Positions 8,480 through 19,419 of a DNA stretch of 64,000 nt are shown one piece after another. The stretch is taken from NCBI GenBank assembly GCA_032622095.1, contig CP136062.1, positions 11,747,710 to 11,811,709 on the forward strand. Direction: 5' to 3'. The position numbers were made by a program, and so were the translations under genes. The notes beneath the pieces were generated by a model. The model was not told the DNA's origin. It was given only the letters and a program-made list of their open reading frames with translations, and made no database searches. Every line of letters begins with the position of its first letter. Within the stretch, counting starts at the first letter, position 1. This stretch comes from Siphonodentalium dalli. Lineage: Eukaryota > Mollusca > Scaphopoda > Gadilida > Siphonodentaliidae.

Positions 8480-10410
8480 CTAAGGGAACTACTCGTCAAT
8501 GAGTATTTAGTATAGATAGTGTTAATAAGGGAACTAATTGTCAATGAGTATTTAGTATAGAAAGGGTTAAAAAAGGTAACTACTCCTCAATGAGTACTTA
8601 GTAAAGAAAGGGTTAATAAGGGAACTACTCGTCAATGAGTATTTGGTAAAGGGTTAATAAGGGAACTACTCATCAATGAGTATTTAGTATAGAAAGGGTT
8701 AATAAGGGATCTAATCGTCAATGAGTATTTAGTAAAGAAACGGGTAATAAGGGAACTACTCATCATTGAGTATTTAGTAAAGAAAGGGGTAATAAGGGAT
8801 TACTCGCCAATTAGTATTTATTATAGAAAGGCTTAATACAGGAACTAATAAGGTAACTCACTCATCAATGAGAAATTAGTATAGAAATGATCAATGAGTA
8901 TAGAATTGGTTATAAACTAAGTAATCATTAATGAGTATTTAGTACAGAAAGTGGTAATAAGGGAACTACTCATCAATGAGTATTTAGTATATAAAGGGTT
9001 AATAAGGTAACTACTCATCAATGAGTATTTAGTATAGAAAGTGTTAATAAGGGAACTACTCATCAATGAGTATTTAGTATAGAAAGGGTTAATAAGGGAA
9101 CTACTCATCAATGAGTATTTAGTAAAGAAAGGGTTAATAAGGGAACTACTCATCAGTGAGTATTTGGCAAAGAATGGGTTAATAAGGGAACTACTCATCA
9201 GTGAGTATTTAGTAAAGAAAGGGTCAATAAGGTAACTACTCATCAATGAGGCTTTAGTATAGAAAGGGTTAATAGGGGATCTAATCGTCAATGAGTATTT
9301 AGTAAAGAAAGGGGTAATAAGGGAACTACTCATCAATGAGTATTTAGTAAAGAAAGGGGTAATAAGGGATTACTCGCCAATTAGTATTTATTATAGAAAG
9401 GCTTAATACAGGAACTAATAAGGTTACTCACTCACCAATGCGTAAATAGTATAGAAATGATCAATGAGTATAGAATTGGTTATAAACTAACTAATCATTA
9501 ATGAGTATTTAGTACAAAAGGGGTAATAAGGGAACTACTCATCAATGAGTATTTAGTATAGAATGTGTTAATAAGGGAACTACTCATCAATGAATATTTG
9601 GTATAGAATGGGTTAAGGGAACTTCTCGACAATAAGTATTTGGTATAGAATGGGTTGATAATTATAAGGGAACTACTCAACAATGAGTATTTAGTACAGA
9701 AATGGGTAAAAAAAAAGGGAACTACTCATCAGTGAGTATTTGGTATAGAATGGGTTAATAAGGGAACTATTCGTCAATGAGTATTTAGTAAAGAAAGGGT
9801 TAATAAGGTAACTACTCGTCAATGAGTATTTGGTATAGAATGGGTTAATAAGGGAACTACTCGTCAATGAGTATTTAGTACAGAAAGGGTTAATAAGGTA
9901 ACTAATCATCAATGAATATTTAGTTAAGAAAGGGTTAATAACTACTCATCAATGAGTATTTAGTAAAGAAAGGGTTAATACGATAACTACTCGTCAATGA
10001 GTATTTGGTAAAGAAATGATCAATGATGTAACTACTTGTCAATGAGTAGCAAAGAAAGGGTTAATAAGGGAACTACTCATCAATGAGTATTTGGTATAGA
10101 AAGGGGTAAAAAGGGATTACTCGCCAATTAGTATTTATTATAGAAAGGCTTAATATGGGAACTAATAAGGTAACTACTCATCAATGAGTAATTAGTATAG
10201 ACATTATCAATGAGCATAGAATTGGTTAATAAAGTAACTAATCGTCAATGAGTATTTAGTACAGAAAGGGGTAATAAGGGAACTACTCATCAATGAGTAT
10301 TTAGTATATAATGTGTTAATAAGGGAACTACTCATCAATGAGTATTTAGTATAGAAAGGGTTAATAATCAAACTACTCTTCAATGTCTATTTAGTAAAGA
10401 AATGATTAAA
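8480..10410. repeat. 45-bp minisatellite, about 40 degenerate copies
   Basis: The consensus contains GGGTTAATAAGGGAACTACT then CATCAATGAGTATTTAGTAT and AGAAA. Copies vary in base and length (CAT/CGT, TTAGT/TTGGT), and a ~500-bp block (8740-8980) recurs at 9300-9520. Because 45 is divisible by three, long minus-strand frames appear (8917-9336, repeating MSSSLINPFFTKYSL). They have no gene-like start context or neighbours and I treat them as repeat artefacts. Two reversed units sit at 50575-50655. Confidence 0.9.
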
Positions 10411-10679
10411 GTGACACACGTAATTTTCAATCATCAGACTAAATCAATTTCTCTCTTCTGTGTAGATTATGCATTAATCTCTCTACTCTGCCCTACGCCT
10501 GTAGAGATCATATCATATTCCACCCTGTGAAAACCTGGGAACTTTTTGATGTTTTTACCTGTTCCGAGGGGGAATACATGTATATGTTATCTATAATCAA
10601 CACATCATCATTATAATTAACAAGTGCAAATGCACAAAGAAGAGTTACAACTCCAAAGATTGAGATATCTTAGGCAAGA

Positions 10680-10718
10680 GCCTGACGCGTTTCTTCGCTA
10701 GAGCGAGTCATCGGAGGC
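10680..10718 (-). ncRNA. Hammerhead-ribozyme-like motif, imperfect core
   Basis: On the minus strand the pieces fall in type I hammerhead order. Stem I 5' strand is GCCT (10718-10715). The box CCGATGA (10714-10708) stands where CTGATGA is expected. Stem II is TCGC-TCTA-GCGA. GAAA follows, then a minimal stem III AC-GC-GT. The cleavage triplet GTC (10686-10684) is followed by stem I 3' strand AGGC, perfectly complementary to GCCT. Short stem III hammerheads are known from Penelope-like elements and animal retrozymes. The core U-to-C change and a C/A pair at the base of stem II suggest a decayed or inactive copy. No reverse transcriptase is visible nearby. Confidence 0.4.
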
Positions 10719-10740
10719 AATGAATGGCCGTGTGGTCGAC

Positions 10741-10848
10741 CTTATATACCCTACCACAGGGGTGACGTCATCTCCTGCTCCGCGATTGGTGAGATATATC
10801 GATTGTTTCCAATTGGTTGAAAGGTAGACCGCCATTGGTCACGTGGTG
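10741..10848 (-). promoter_or_regulatory. Minus-strand RNA polymerase II promoter-like block
   Basis: Reading the minus strand, CACGTGACCAATGG (10844-10831), CCAACCAATT or similar CCAAT boxes near 10815 and 10790, a perfect CRE TGACGTCA (about 10770-10763) and a TATA box GGGTATATAAGG (10752-10741) occur in canonical order. The start expected ~30 bp after the TATA box falls at the hammerhead-like motif. No open frame follows; the downstream minus strand runs into the 45-bp minisatellite. Confidence 0.45.
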
Positions 10849-11140
10849 GTCAAGTGTAGACCGCCAGGGTTGAACTCGGGGGTCAAAGTAGACCGCCGAG
10901 TAGATCGCCAATGTGTAGACCGCTAGGTCGGCGGTCTACCACAATGGTAGACCGCCAGCGATTTTTGTAGACCGCCAGGTTGGCGGTCTACCTCGGTAGG
11001 TATAGACCGCCAATGTTGTTGGTAGACCGCCAGGGTGGCGGTCTACATCAATAGTAGACCGACGGCGATTTGTGTAGACCGCCAGGTCTGTGGTCTACCT
11101 CAGTAGGTAGACCGCCAATGATTTTAGTAGACCGCCAGGT
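10824..11140. repeat. GTAGACCGCC array with interspersed inverse copies
   Basis: About 12 copies of GTAGACCGCC (with one-base variants) lie every 20-35 bp, with four inverse copies (GGCGGTCTAC) forming short dyads such as GTAGACCGCCAGGTTGGCGG. It abuts the promoter-like block. Confidence 0.8.
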
Positions 11141-11351
11141 AGTATTGGCAGCCCCTAGTGATCGGGTTGGGCCAAATTTAGATCACTGATGGGTCATTTT
11201 AGATAATATGGTGACCAGTACGGAGCTTGTGTTGAAGATAATACATCATCATTATCGGAGCTCCCTCATAGGTCTGAATTAAAGTCCATGTACCAATCAA
11301 ATATGTATTGGCCTATTGTGATCCTCTGACACAAGCCTGAGTTTGTTGTTT

Positions 11352-11733
11352 ACAGAATGAGGTCCCCAGAGGGTAAATTTAGCGGGCTAGCATCACTAAA
11401 TTCACTCTCTGGGGACCTCATTCTGCTTAGGTGTCATTTTCTCTGGAAAGTTTCTGTATTATCAAATTTCTATAGAAATTTCTTCACATAGAGTTTTGTT
11501 TCTCTATATCCCCAAATTGGCAGACAACACATTGCATAATCGAGGTTCCCAATAGGTGTATATCACAATATTCACCATTTGTGAACTTAAATCTGAATCT
11601 ATGTCTCCCATAGCAGATCTATGAGGCCATGCAAAATGAGGTCCCAGATGGTGAATTTGGTGATGCTAGTCTGCTATGTGGGATAGCATCATTGAATTCA
11701 CCCTCTGGGGACCTCATTCTGCAAATGACATGC
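11352..11733. mobile_element. Double-hairpin MITE (copy 3, long form)
   Basis: Hairpin arms AGAATGAGGTCCCCAGAGGG and inverse occur at 11355-11434 and 11635-11727. The middle (CTCTATATCCCCAAATTGGC) is shared with 6480-6903. Confidence 0.75.
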
Positions 11734-12060
11734 ACGCTATAATCAGGTTTAAATCACTTGGATTACCGTACTAGGTTTAACCCTTTCTATACTAAAGTAT
11801 CATCAGATGAGTATGAAATGTTATAGTTCGGCAGCCAAATTGCATTTTTTGGCTGATGCGTGTTTTCGCGTATAAAGTATTTTTTTCTTTGTGGATACCG
11901 GTGGTCTAGAGTACCGGTCTGAAGAATCCACCGGCTGAGGAATTTGAGAAATTAGGTTAAATCAAAATGGTGGTTAAAATGGCCATACTTGCCACAAAGA
12001 AAACGAGTTCTACTGGAAATGGAGCAAACTAGAGGTGTGACTGTCCCAATGGGACTACGG

Positions 12061-12825
12061 ATACCCCCCTTTTTAAAAAATACTAAGATGTTTGACATGT
12101 CAGTAAACATTTAGTTAAAATAATAAAATAACAGTTCCCATTGCAGGTGTACAACCATAACCCTAATCTTAAACCTATTGACCGAAAATTGTAGGAATAA
12201 AAGCTTGGAAAAAATTATGTATGTTTTGCGAAAAAAATAATTCTAAGTCGAAAATGGGGAATAACTCCACACAAAAAATGTCGGACAGACGTCATAATTG
12301 CAGGTGCACAGGTTCACATGGTACTAAATATCAGTGCCAAGATTAAAAAACATTGACCGAAAAATGTAGGAATAAAAGCTCGGACAAAATTATGCATGTT
12401 GCAAAAAAAGTTTCTAAGTTGAAAAAGGGGGATAACTCCACCAAAAAATGTCGGACAGATGTCATAATCGCAGATGCACAAGTTCCAATGGTACTAAATA
12501 TCTGTGCCACGTTTTAAAAAAATTGACCAAAAAATGTAGGAATAAAAGCTCGGACAAAAGTATACATGCTGCGAAAAATTTCTAAGTCGAAAAAGGGGGG
12601 ATAACTCCAAAAAAAAAAGTCTGACAGACGTCATAATCGCAGGTGCACAGGTTCCCATGGTGGTTGATGTCTGTGCCAAGTTTCACGGAAATTGATCAAA
12701 AAACGACTGAGAAAAACTCCGGACAAATTTGTGTCCACGGACGGACGGACGACGGACGGACGACGGACGGACGGACGGACAAGCTGACTCCAGTATACCC
12801 CCCCTAACTTCGTTGCGGGGGGTAT
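12061..12825 (+). mobile_element. Pearl-like element with ATACCCCCC / GGGGGGTAT ends
   Basis: Starts ATACCCCCC and ends GGGGGGTAT. Three ~170-178-bp repeats share TGTAGGAATAAAAGCTCGGA and TGTCGGACAGACGTCATAAT. They are followed by a (ACGG)n run (12738-12780) and a terminal hairpin (TATACCCCCCC...CGGGGGGTATA). Nonautonomous; opposite-strand frames at 12494-12834 are incidental. Confidence 0.65.
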
Positions 12826-12959
12826 AAAAAGCATATCGCTAGCGCAATAATTATGTTCTTAGGATTTCTGTGTTAACTCAACCAAACTTTATAAAAACAT
12901 TATACACGATTACACGAAAATATGCATTGTGTGACTTGGTGGCCGGACTATTATGGTAA

Positions 12960-13080
12960 TCTAAGTTCAACAAACGACCACTTTTATTTATCTGTCGTCT
13001 GCTTTTATCACCTTAACATCCCTTCAAATCAATAATAAACCATTCCGATGTACACTTTTTAACTGTGAAGGAGAAAGTAT
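12960..13080. repeat. Right arm of the long-range inverted pair (partner 8290-8405)
   Basis: See the partner arm. GTCGTCTGCTTTTATCACCT is the clearest shared block. Confidence 0.5.
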
Positions 13081-13123
13081 TAATGTGAGGCTTTGTAAAT
13101 ATCGCATAATAAATTTGAAAACG

Positions 13124-13129
13124 TTTATT
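13124..13129 (-). terminator. Candidate poly(A) signal for MTCH2
   Basis: TTTATT on the plus strand is AATAAA on the minus strand, about 380 bp after the MTCH2 stop, in an A/T-rich 3' flank. Its use is not proven. Confidence 0.35.
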
Positions 13130-13507
13130 AAATTAATACAATATACATGTTAGTCCATATTGTCAGCATTTTTTTATAATAAGCCACTGGGGTAACGTAT
13201 GTTAAATTTAATAATTATTCCATCTGGTTTATATTCTTTCAATTTGAAATCATAATACAGTATTTGTCAAGTTTTTTGCCTTTTGAAGTCCACTTTTGCA
13301 GTCTGAAGATCCTGTACATGTATAATACGTTTACTATCTAAAGTCAAGAGTCACTGAATGTTGATTTAACACTGAAACTTTCAACCTAACTGTTTTTGTG
13401 GCATTGTCTTTCAATATTATACACCATCCAATGTTCAAGCTATAGTGGAAAAAATTAATTATTCAAGTTTATAATATTGTACACTTTCAATGTCATTGTC
13501 AATAACC

Positions 13508-14389
13508 TCAAAAGGTGTGGAATCCTGGTCCATTATAGTACCTAAAGAACAAACTTGATCCACGCTTTAGTTCACCAATTTTACTTAGATGAGACCAGCA
13601 TTCCATCCAGCTGGGGTAAGATGCCATGTTTGGGAATGATGCAGCAGTCAGTCCAGAACCACTAACAGCCATTATATTGCTCACAAGTAAAAAGGGATAT
13701 GTGAACTGCGTCACTACAAGTCCACATGCAGGAGCTGTGTATGTTTTCAATTCTTTTTCTTGCACGATGTATTTATTTATCAGATGTACTAAGAAGCTGG
13801 TCATCCACACCGTCATGATCTCTCCAATCAACCTTGGAACAATACCCGCAAAGAAACCACTAAACCCTTCATTTCTGTAAATTTCTCCAACTGATGAGAA
13901 AATTGATTTATACTGTGTTTCTCTACCAACGAATTGGACCATATTTCTGAGCATGATGACATGAAATGGCTGGCTTGCAATGATACCTATACATCTGGCC
14001 AATGTTTCTTCACCAGTTTCTCTGAAGAATGTCTTCAGCCACTCAACAAATTCATCAGCTTCTGGGTCAATATCTTTCTCTTCATTGTGATGAAGACTTC
14101 TGAGCATTTCTTGAGCGTGCGCCTGGATGTGATGGCCGACGATCCCGCCGACTATTCTTGGGACAACACCCCTATACAACCCTAAAAATCCATCAGCTGA
14201 TTTTATGCATTTGATGTAATTGAATACATTAGGATAACACAGTCTTTCTTTGCCAAAGATGGTCCGACATGGAATTGGAGGGATCGGCTCATGACCAACT
14301 TGGATCAAAACTTTTGCATAGCCTATAGGATGAAACGCTGCTGTAAACACAGCCGTTATGCCATGCTGAGCTGCGGACAAGGCAAGCAT
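13508..14389 (-). CDS. MTCH2: MTCH2, mitochondrial carrier homolog 2 (single-exon)
   Basis: MTCH2 is a divergent SLC25-fold protein of the outer mitochondrial membrane. It inserts alpha-helical and tail-anchored proteins and acts as a receptor for truncated BID. The 293-codon frame is close to the ~300-residue family length and collinear with it. The N-terminal repeat has HPIGYAKVLIQVGHEP (20-35) and GFLGLYRGVVPR (67-78). The second has SQPFHVIMLRNMVQFVGRE (139-157) and GFSGFFAGIVPR (175-186). The third has TYPFLLVSN (230-238), and the tail ends GSSLFFRYYNGPGFHTF. The carrier PX[DE]XX[KR] signatures are degenerate, as expected for MTCH proteins. The ATG at 14389-14387 sits in an AAAAC context and aligns with family N-termini. 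There is no intron, although vertebrate MTCH2 has many, so this may be an intact retrocopy or a lineage-specific intron-poor gene. It converges on INTS12 and is divergent from SF3A1. Plus-strand frames inside it are shadows. Confidence 0.93.
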   Translation of the reverse strand: MLALSAAQHGITAVFTAAFHPIGYAKVLIQVGHEPIPPIPCRTIFGKERLCYPNVFNYIKCIKSADGFLGLYRGVVPRIVGGIVGHHIQAHAQEMLRSLHHNEEKDIDPEADEFVEWLKTFFRETGEETLARCIGIIASQPFHVIMLRNMVQFVGRETQYKSIFSSVGEIYRNEGFSGFFAGIVPRLIGEIMTVWMTSFLVHLINKYIVQEKELKTYTAPACGLVVTQFTYPFLLVSNIMAVSGSGLTAASFPNMASYPSWMECWSHLSKIGELKRGSSLFFRYYNGPGFHTF

Positions 14390-14692
14390 GTTTTAAACTT
14401 GAAAACAATGAATTTGTGGATAATTCAAGAACGTGGTCGCCTTTCCTCGTTTCGTGTACAAGTTCCGGGTTTTCTCGATTCCCGAATTCGGAAACGGGTT
14501 GACAAAATATTCTCCTGTGATTTAATATGTTTCGAATTATTCAATTCCAATTGTCTCTTTATCTCCATATAGAAACGTAGAAACATTAAAGACATGTTAT
14601 GTACTTGTTCGGATGAGTAAAAATGATAAGTTAGTATTCAGGCACTATGCCAACTGGAGGAATGTAACATTCTACTAACATCGCCGAAAATC

Positions 14693-16080
14693 TGAAGCAA
14701 AACGACGGGTCCGTGAAGATTCGGCGGAGGGATTTGGGACGGGAGATGTTTTGTTTGAGATAATTTTAGAACTGGTAAGTTTATTTGTATGTTTTATGCT
14801 GGTTTTATGAGTGAATATTTTACAAGAATAAATAACTTTTATTATTACTTTTGTTATTACTTTTATGATGTTTTGTCATTAGTTTGTTTAACATATTTTA
14901 GGTTTATGATAAGGTAAGTTTATTATTAATATATTGAAGTTATTACTTACAAATTACGTGGTAAATCCGAATATCACGTTAGAACACTATAAGGAATTAT
15001 GATTAATGAAGATTTAATGAGAAAACGAATAAATTTTTTGACAGTTGTTCACACTCTGTTCACGTTTGCACCAAGTGTTTACATAACAGTCGGTAGACTG
15101 AATATACAGAGTCGTCTTTCTGATGCTGATATGATCTATGTGAGAACTATTCGATATTTGTTTAGATAAGTTTGCTGAGTGCATTTCAGTTAGGACTGAT
15201 CAGTTGTTTGTTTTGCCGCATCAGATCTAACGACTTTTAGACTATATAGTTGAATGAAATTGACTTCACCATATCACATCTTCATCAATATGCCTTCGTA
15301 CAACCTCCGTCAAAATCAGCTCATAGACTACCCGTGTATTAAGTTCGAACAAACAACCACATAGATATATATATCTATAGGTAAATATATTATTCATGTC
15401 AATAAAAAGTAATAGACGCTCTTTATTAATAATAAGTAACAAACGCTCTTTATAAGATATAAGTTAAACAAATGGTTAATGTGTTTACACATATTTTAAT
15501 AAACAACTCATTCTTCACAACAAATGGTTAATAACACATATAATAATAATATATAATAAACAATTCGTTCTTCATTTCAGCATGGCACCGAATGATTAAC
15601 AGCAAGTCTGGGCCAACGCCTATCATTCTACAAGCTGGTGTCAATTCTTCAACTTGAAGCAGCCCATGTCGAAATTGCCGTTGCAGCCAGCGATCTCGAG
15701 ACAGACGTCAGGAAGAATCGGCAAAGCAAAGAAATATTATTATTTGAAATTAATTATATGCATGTTCAGATATATAATTACACCTCACACTCTGTACTCT
15801 CTGACCTTATCTCTAAAATTCTGACATTATCTTCTGTCCCTTTGTCTCGCCTCCACCTCATATTTCTTCTTTCTATGGATCTTTTTTATGCCTATATTAT
15901 TTACCCCTACTTGACTTGCAGTCAAGTAGGGCTGTGCCGTTGTCAAGGGAGAGGGCTTCAAATAAGGCTTAATAAGCCTATGGCTTGTTGCCTAATCCCA
16001 TTTTTCTTCTAAATTTGTATCTATTGTAATTATTTATCTGAATGTCCATAGAGGGAAAAATAAATACTGTTTAAACTAAA
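14693..16080 (+). ncRNA. Possible divergent spliced non-coding transcript from the MTCH2 promoter region
   Basis: A moderately GC-rich stretch (14693-14774) ends in a consensus donor CTG|GTAAGT (intron from 14775). A polypyrimidine acceptor TTCATTTCAG ends at 15580. The following segment has an AATAAA at 16059-16064. The longest frame (15638-16012, 124 codons) has no family I recognise and ends in repeat-like sequence around a small hairpin (CCCTACTTGACTTGCAGTC near 15904). This is inferred from splice-like signals only. Confidence 0.2.
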
Positions 16081-16395
16081 GAAATAAGAAGACAAGACGA
16101 CAACAAGACAAGAAGATAACAAGACAAGACTATTAGTTGATTTTGTATGTTTCAAATAAAGAATTTGTATGTCTGTTACACCTTATGTTATCAGCTTGTG
16201 TAAATAAGTTTCATCCATTCTAATAAGTCTAATAAAATCTGTCATTACTAAAAATGAGTTAATCAAGACCCTATAATCCCTCTAATTAGTTGTTATTGTT
16301 ACAACAAAGAATAAGTGCGCACACAAGCTTAGTCCCACATAAGCCGTAATACCCAAGCCGTAATCCCTCCACTAATTAGTTAGATCAAACGACTG

Positions 16396-16487
16396 GCCGA
16401 ATCTTCCCCGGCGCCGAATCTTCCCTGCCGAATCTTCCCTCCGCCGAAAAATACATGGCCGAAACTTCCCTCCGCCGAATCTTCCCG
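16396..16487. repeat. Short GCCGAATCTTCCC repeats upstream of SF3A1
   Basis: Five imperfect copies of GCCGAATCTTCCC or GCCGAAACTTCCC occur within ~90 bp, about 480 bp before the SF3A1 ATG. They might be part of the promoter or a mobile-element remnant. Confidence 0.6.
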
Positions 16488-16967
16488 TTCCCAAAACAAC
16501 CATACCACTCCATAGAAAACATCGTCTGAACTACAGTCTACACTCAATTATAAATATCTACTACTCAATTCGGGACGCATCTATCTGCGATTTTATAACT
16601 GACGAAAACGATTTCGTCATTGAGAGTCACTGCATTAAATTGGTATAAGAATGGCTGTGTGTGTGTTGTTAATTTTGATATAAATTTGTAAAAAATACTA
16701 CTTTGAACAAGATTATTCTCTATTTCTATTCGATCACCCTGTTGGAGTGTTTCACATCAGTAATAATCAGAAAATGTTTATTGATTCCAGGAAAATAGTT
16801 TTGTTCTTGTTTCCGGAATATGGAAAAGATTTACTCCGGTTCCTGGTTTATATTTTAGCAATTACAAAATCCGGATCCAGGTTAAAACTTTTAGATAAAC
16901 TTAAATTTACGCAGAACGACGTTTTCCTTATTAAAAAGCACAAAAATACGAGCAAAACATAGAAATC

Positions 16968-17082
16968 ATGCCTCCAATAGGCATGCAGATGGGGCCCGTA
17001 AAGGAGGAGGACCAGGAGGAAGAGGTGGCAACAATCAAACCTGTGGTGATCGGCATTATTTATCCACCGCCTGAAGTGCGGA
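16968..17082 (+). CDS. SF3A1: SF3A1 exon 1 (N-terminus)
   Basis: SF3A1 is the largest subunit of SF3a, part of 17S U2 snRNP, needed for branch-site recognition in the nuclear spliceosome. The ATG at 16968 opens MPPIGMQMGPVKEEDQEEE, an acidic stretch, then KPVVIGIIYPPPEVR, which is nearly identical to the conserved N-terminal SF3A1 motif (human KPVVGIIYPPPEVR). The frame has 38 codons plus the first base (A) of codon 39, then a donor GTATCC at 17083. Joining that A to exon 2 (AC...) gives Asn, yielding the family sequence PPPEVRNIVDKT, so the phase-1 junction is well supported. The exon is too short to show as an ORF. The first intron is 33.7 kb. Confidence 0.9.
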
Positions 17083-17788
17083 GTATCCTTTGCTATTTCC
17101 CACTAATTTTTTTGTCTCCTGCACTGCAGGCTGCATTCAGAAATTAGGCAAGATAGAAAATCTCAGGCCAGGGAAATAGGCATATGTATGAGACCTCATA
17201 CATGTAGTAGGCTCCGGTCAGTTTTGGCAAACCAAAGGAATTGAAGTGTTGGTAATTTAGCACTAATATTTAAGGGCTTTTTGCAGGGGCGAGCGGGGGC
17301 AGGACTTGCCCTTTTTCTGGAGACAGAAAATGCTTTTTGTGTGTTTAATCTCGTGTTTTTATAGCAAAATGTGACTTTTTGGTCCAAATACCACCAATTA
17401 CACAAGGAATAAGCCAAGTAGATGTTTCAAGTACGCATGCGCGGAAATTTTCAGGTCAGGGGTCAAGTGAGATAAACAAACTGTAACTACCGCATGTCCA
17501 AAACTGAAATGAAATGAAAACGAATGCGATTAACGATCATTACCCTCCGTTTTAACGAGGTTAGCTTCAAATTAAAGAAAGAAGCAATGTTATATAAACA
17601 TAAACTATTTGTCATGACTCAGCCAGTTTATATGAATCTTTTAATATTTAAATTGTAGAAAATAACCTATTTTTTTTGCTTCGTCAGCCGTGATCTGGTG
17701 ATTTTGGCTTCGTCAGTGATTCAAGCGATGTCAACACTGACAACGGATATAAACCTGAGATCATCCTGTAATTAATAATGATAGGTGA

Positions 17789-18947
17789 CAGGGACTAATC
17801 TAGGTTTTAAGTTTGGGCACCCTGTCAGTCCTAGGACGATATGCCGTAGGCATATCCCGATGGCCGCAGGCCAGAGGTGGGGGTGGGTTTTTGGAGGGGG
17901 TGTCCCCCTCCCATCAAAGGGGGGTCTGGGGGCACTCCCCCAGGAAATTTTTGAAAATCCAATGCCCTGAGAGTGAATCTGGGGCATTCTGAACCTTTAT
18001 ATTGTGCTATTCAGGTTGGTAAATTTAGTCATAATATAGACAAATTGTTTTAATTGTTTGTGATTTTCTACTATCATACTCATTGATCTGATAGCTAAAA
18101 GTCATGACCAAACTTAGTTTGTTTCTACTCTTAATCATTGTACAACACGCTGAAATATTCTTTTGTTTATTAAAAGATTTGTTTCACTTTTAATGTTTCA
18201 GTTTCACCCTTTTTATACCAATATGTATATTTCCTTGAAATAAAAATATATATTCTACCTACCCTGTGTTAAAATTGTGGATGAGAGTAGAAACTCTTAC
18301 ACCACTGGTTTTTTGGTCGCGGCATCTTGTTTAAATATTCGCGGAAATAAACTTCTGGTTAAACTTTATATCTCTTAGTTTTAATTATAAATTCACGTTA
18401 TGTTAAAAAACGTACCGCGTAATCACGTACCGCGATATGCTATCGTAAATTTAACTGTTGTGGAAATAACATTTCAAGCGCTTTAAAGGTTTAATTGCGC
18501 ACGTAACGGCAAGCACTCGATGTTGAGTTTTGGTAAGTACCGTAAGATTGATCTATAAATGAAATTGTTTTAGATCTATACGGATCTTTGCGGATTTCAG
18601 TAGTTTCGTTTCAGCGCGTTCCGAATTTTAATTTATTTACCCAAACCGGAAGAGGAAGACATATGTTTTGATTCGTTCGCGAAACAACCGACTGACTTAA
18701 TTTTTATGATTAAAATGGGTAGTTTTCCCTCGGTAGATCAAATTTGTTGATAAATAGCAATGTTTTCTTTCATTGTATAAGCGTTCAATTAACATTTCCA
18801 TCGTATTAAAATTAGTTGGCAGTCTCTTTTTATCTAAAAATTCCTGATTGACTTGGAAATGTTGTTTTACATATTTTGTTTGGGCGCCCAAACTACCGGC
18901 GCCCAAACCCGTTTTACGGATCCAAATACGGCCTAGATTAGCCCCTG
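17789..18947. mobile_element. TIR element CAGGGRCTAATCTAGG, ~1.16 kb
   Basis: The left end CAGGGACTAATCTAGG (17789) and the right end, the inverse of CAGGGGCTAATCTAGG (ends 18947), are flanked by GGTGA direct repeats (17784-17788, 18948-18952). Subterminal GTTTGGGC blocks are also inverted. A G-rich block (17870-17945) contains GGGGGTCTGGGGGCACTCCC. No transposase is seen and the superfamily is uncertain. Confidence 0.6.
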
Positions 18948-19419
18948 GGTGATCACTTTGGTGAATTGCACTATTATTTAGCTGTTAAAATAAGGTACAA
19001 TATGTGCCATATGGTCCATAATCTTGAAGAAGCAAACGTGTGATTATTTTCATAAATATTTAAAAAGTAGTTTCAAAGTTTGTTTGAAATTCATGAAGCC
19101 AGGACAGCCAGCTTCCTTATTATTTATTTATTTAACAAAATTTAGTGTTAAGGATGCTAGAGGAAATCAGTCACATCAGCCCCACCCCCCTCAACTGGAA
19201 ATTTAAGCATTAATTAAAATAATGCTTTAGTTCATACTCTAGCCTACCGTTAGCAACCTCACTCCCTCGTACTCGTTTCCGATCCTCATGTGAATGTGTA
19301 CATGTGCTAATTCGGAGACTTTTCACAGCTAACAACTCAATGTATTCTATAATCATTGCCTTTTTCACAATATTTTTTACTAGCAACTATTATTCTAATT
19401 ACTATTTTAAGTATTCTTA

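Noticed and set aside
8917-9912. Minus-strand frames of 61-139 codons repeating MSSSLINPFFTKYSL
   Set aside because: They exist only because the minisatellite unit is 45 bp. There is no start context, domain or neighbouring exon.
13626-14572. Plus-strand frames at 13626-13880, 13934-14185 and 14291-14572
   Set aside because: They are shadows of, or overlap the start of, the clear MTCH2 frame on the minus strand.
15638-16012. 124-codon frame as a protein gene
   Set aside because: It has no known domain and its second half is repeat-like with a hairpin. It is kept only as part of a possible non-coding transcript.
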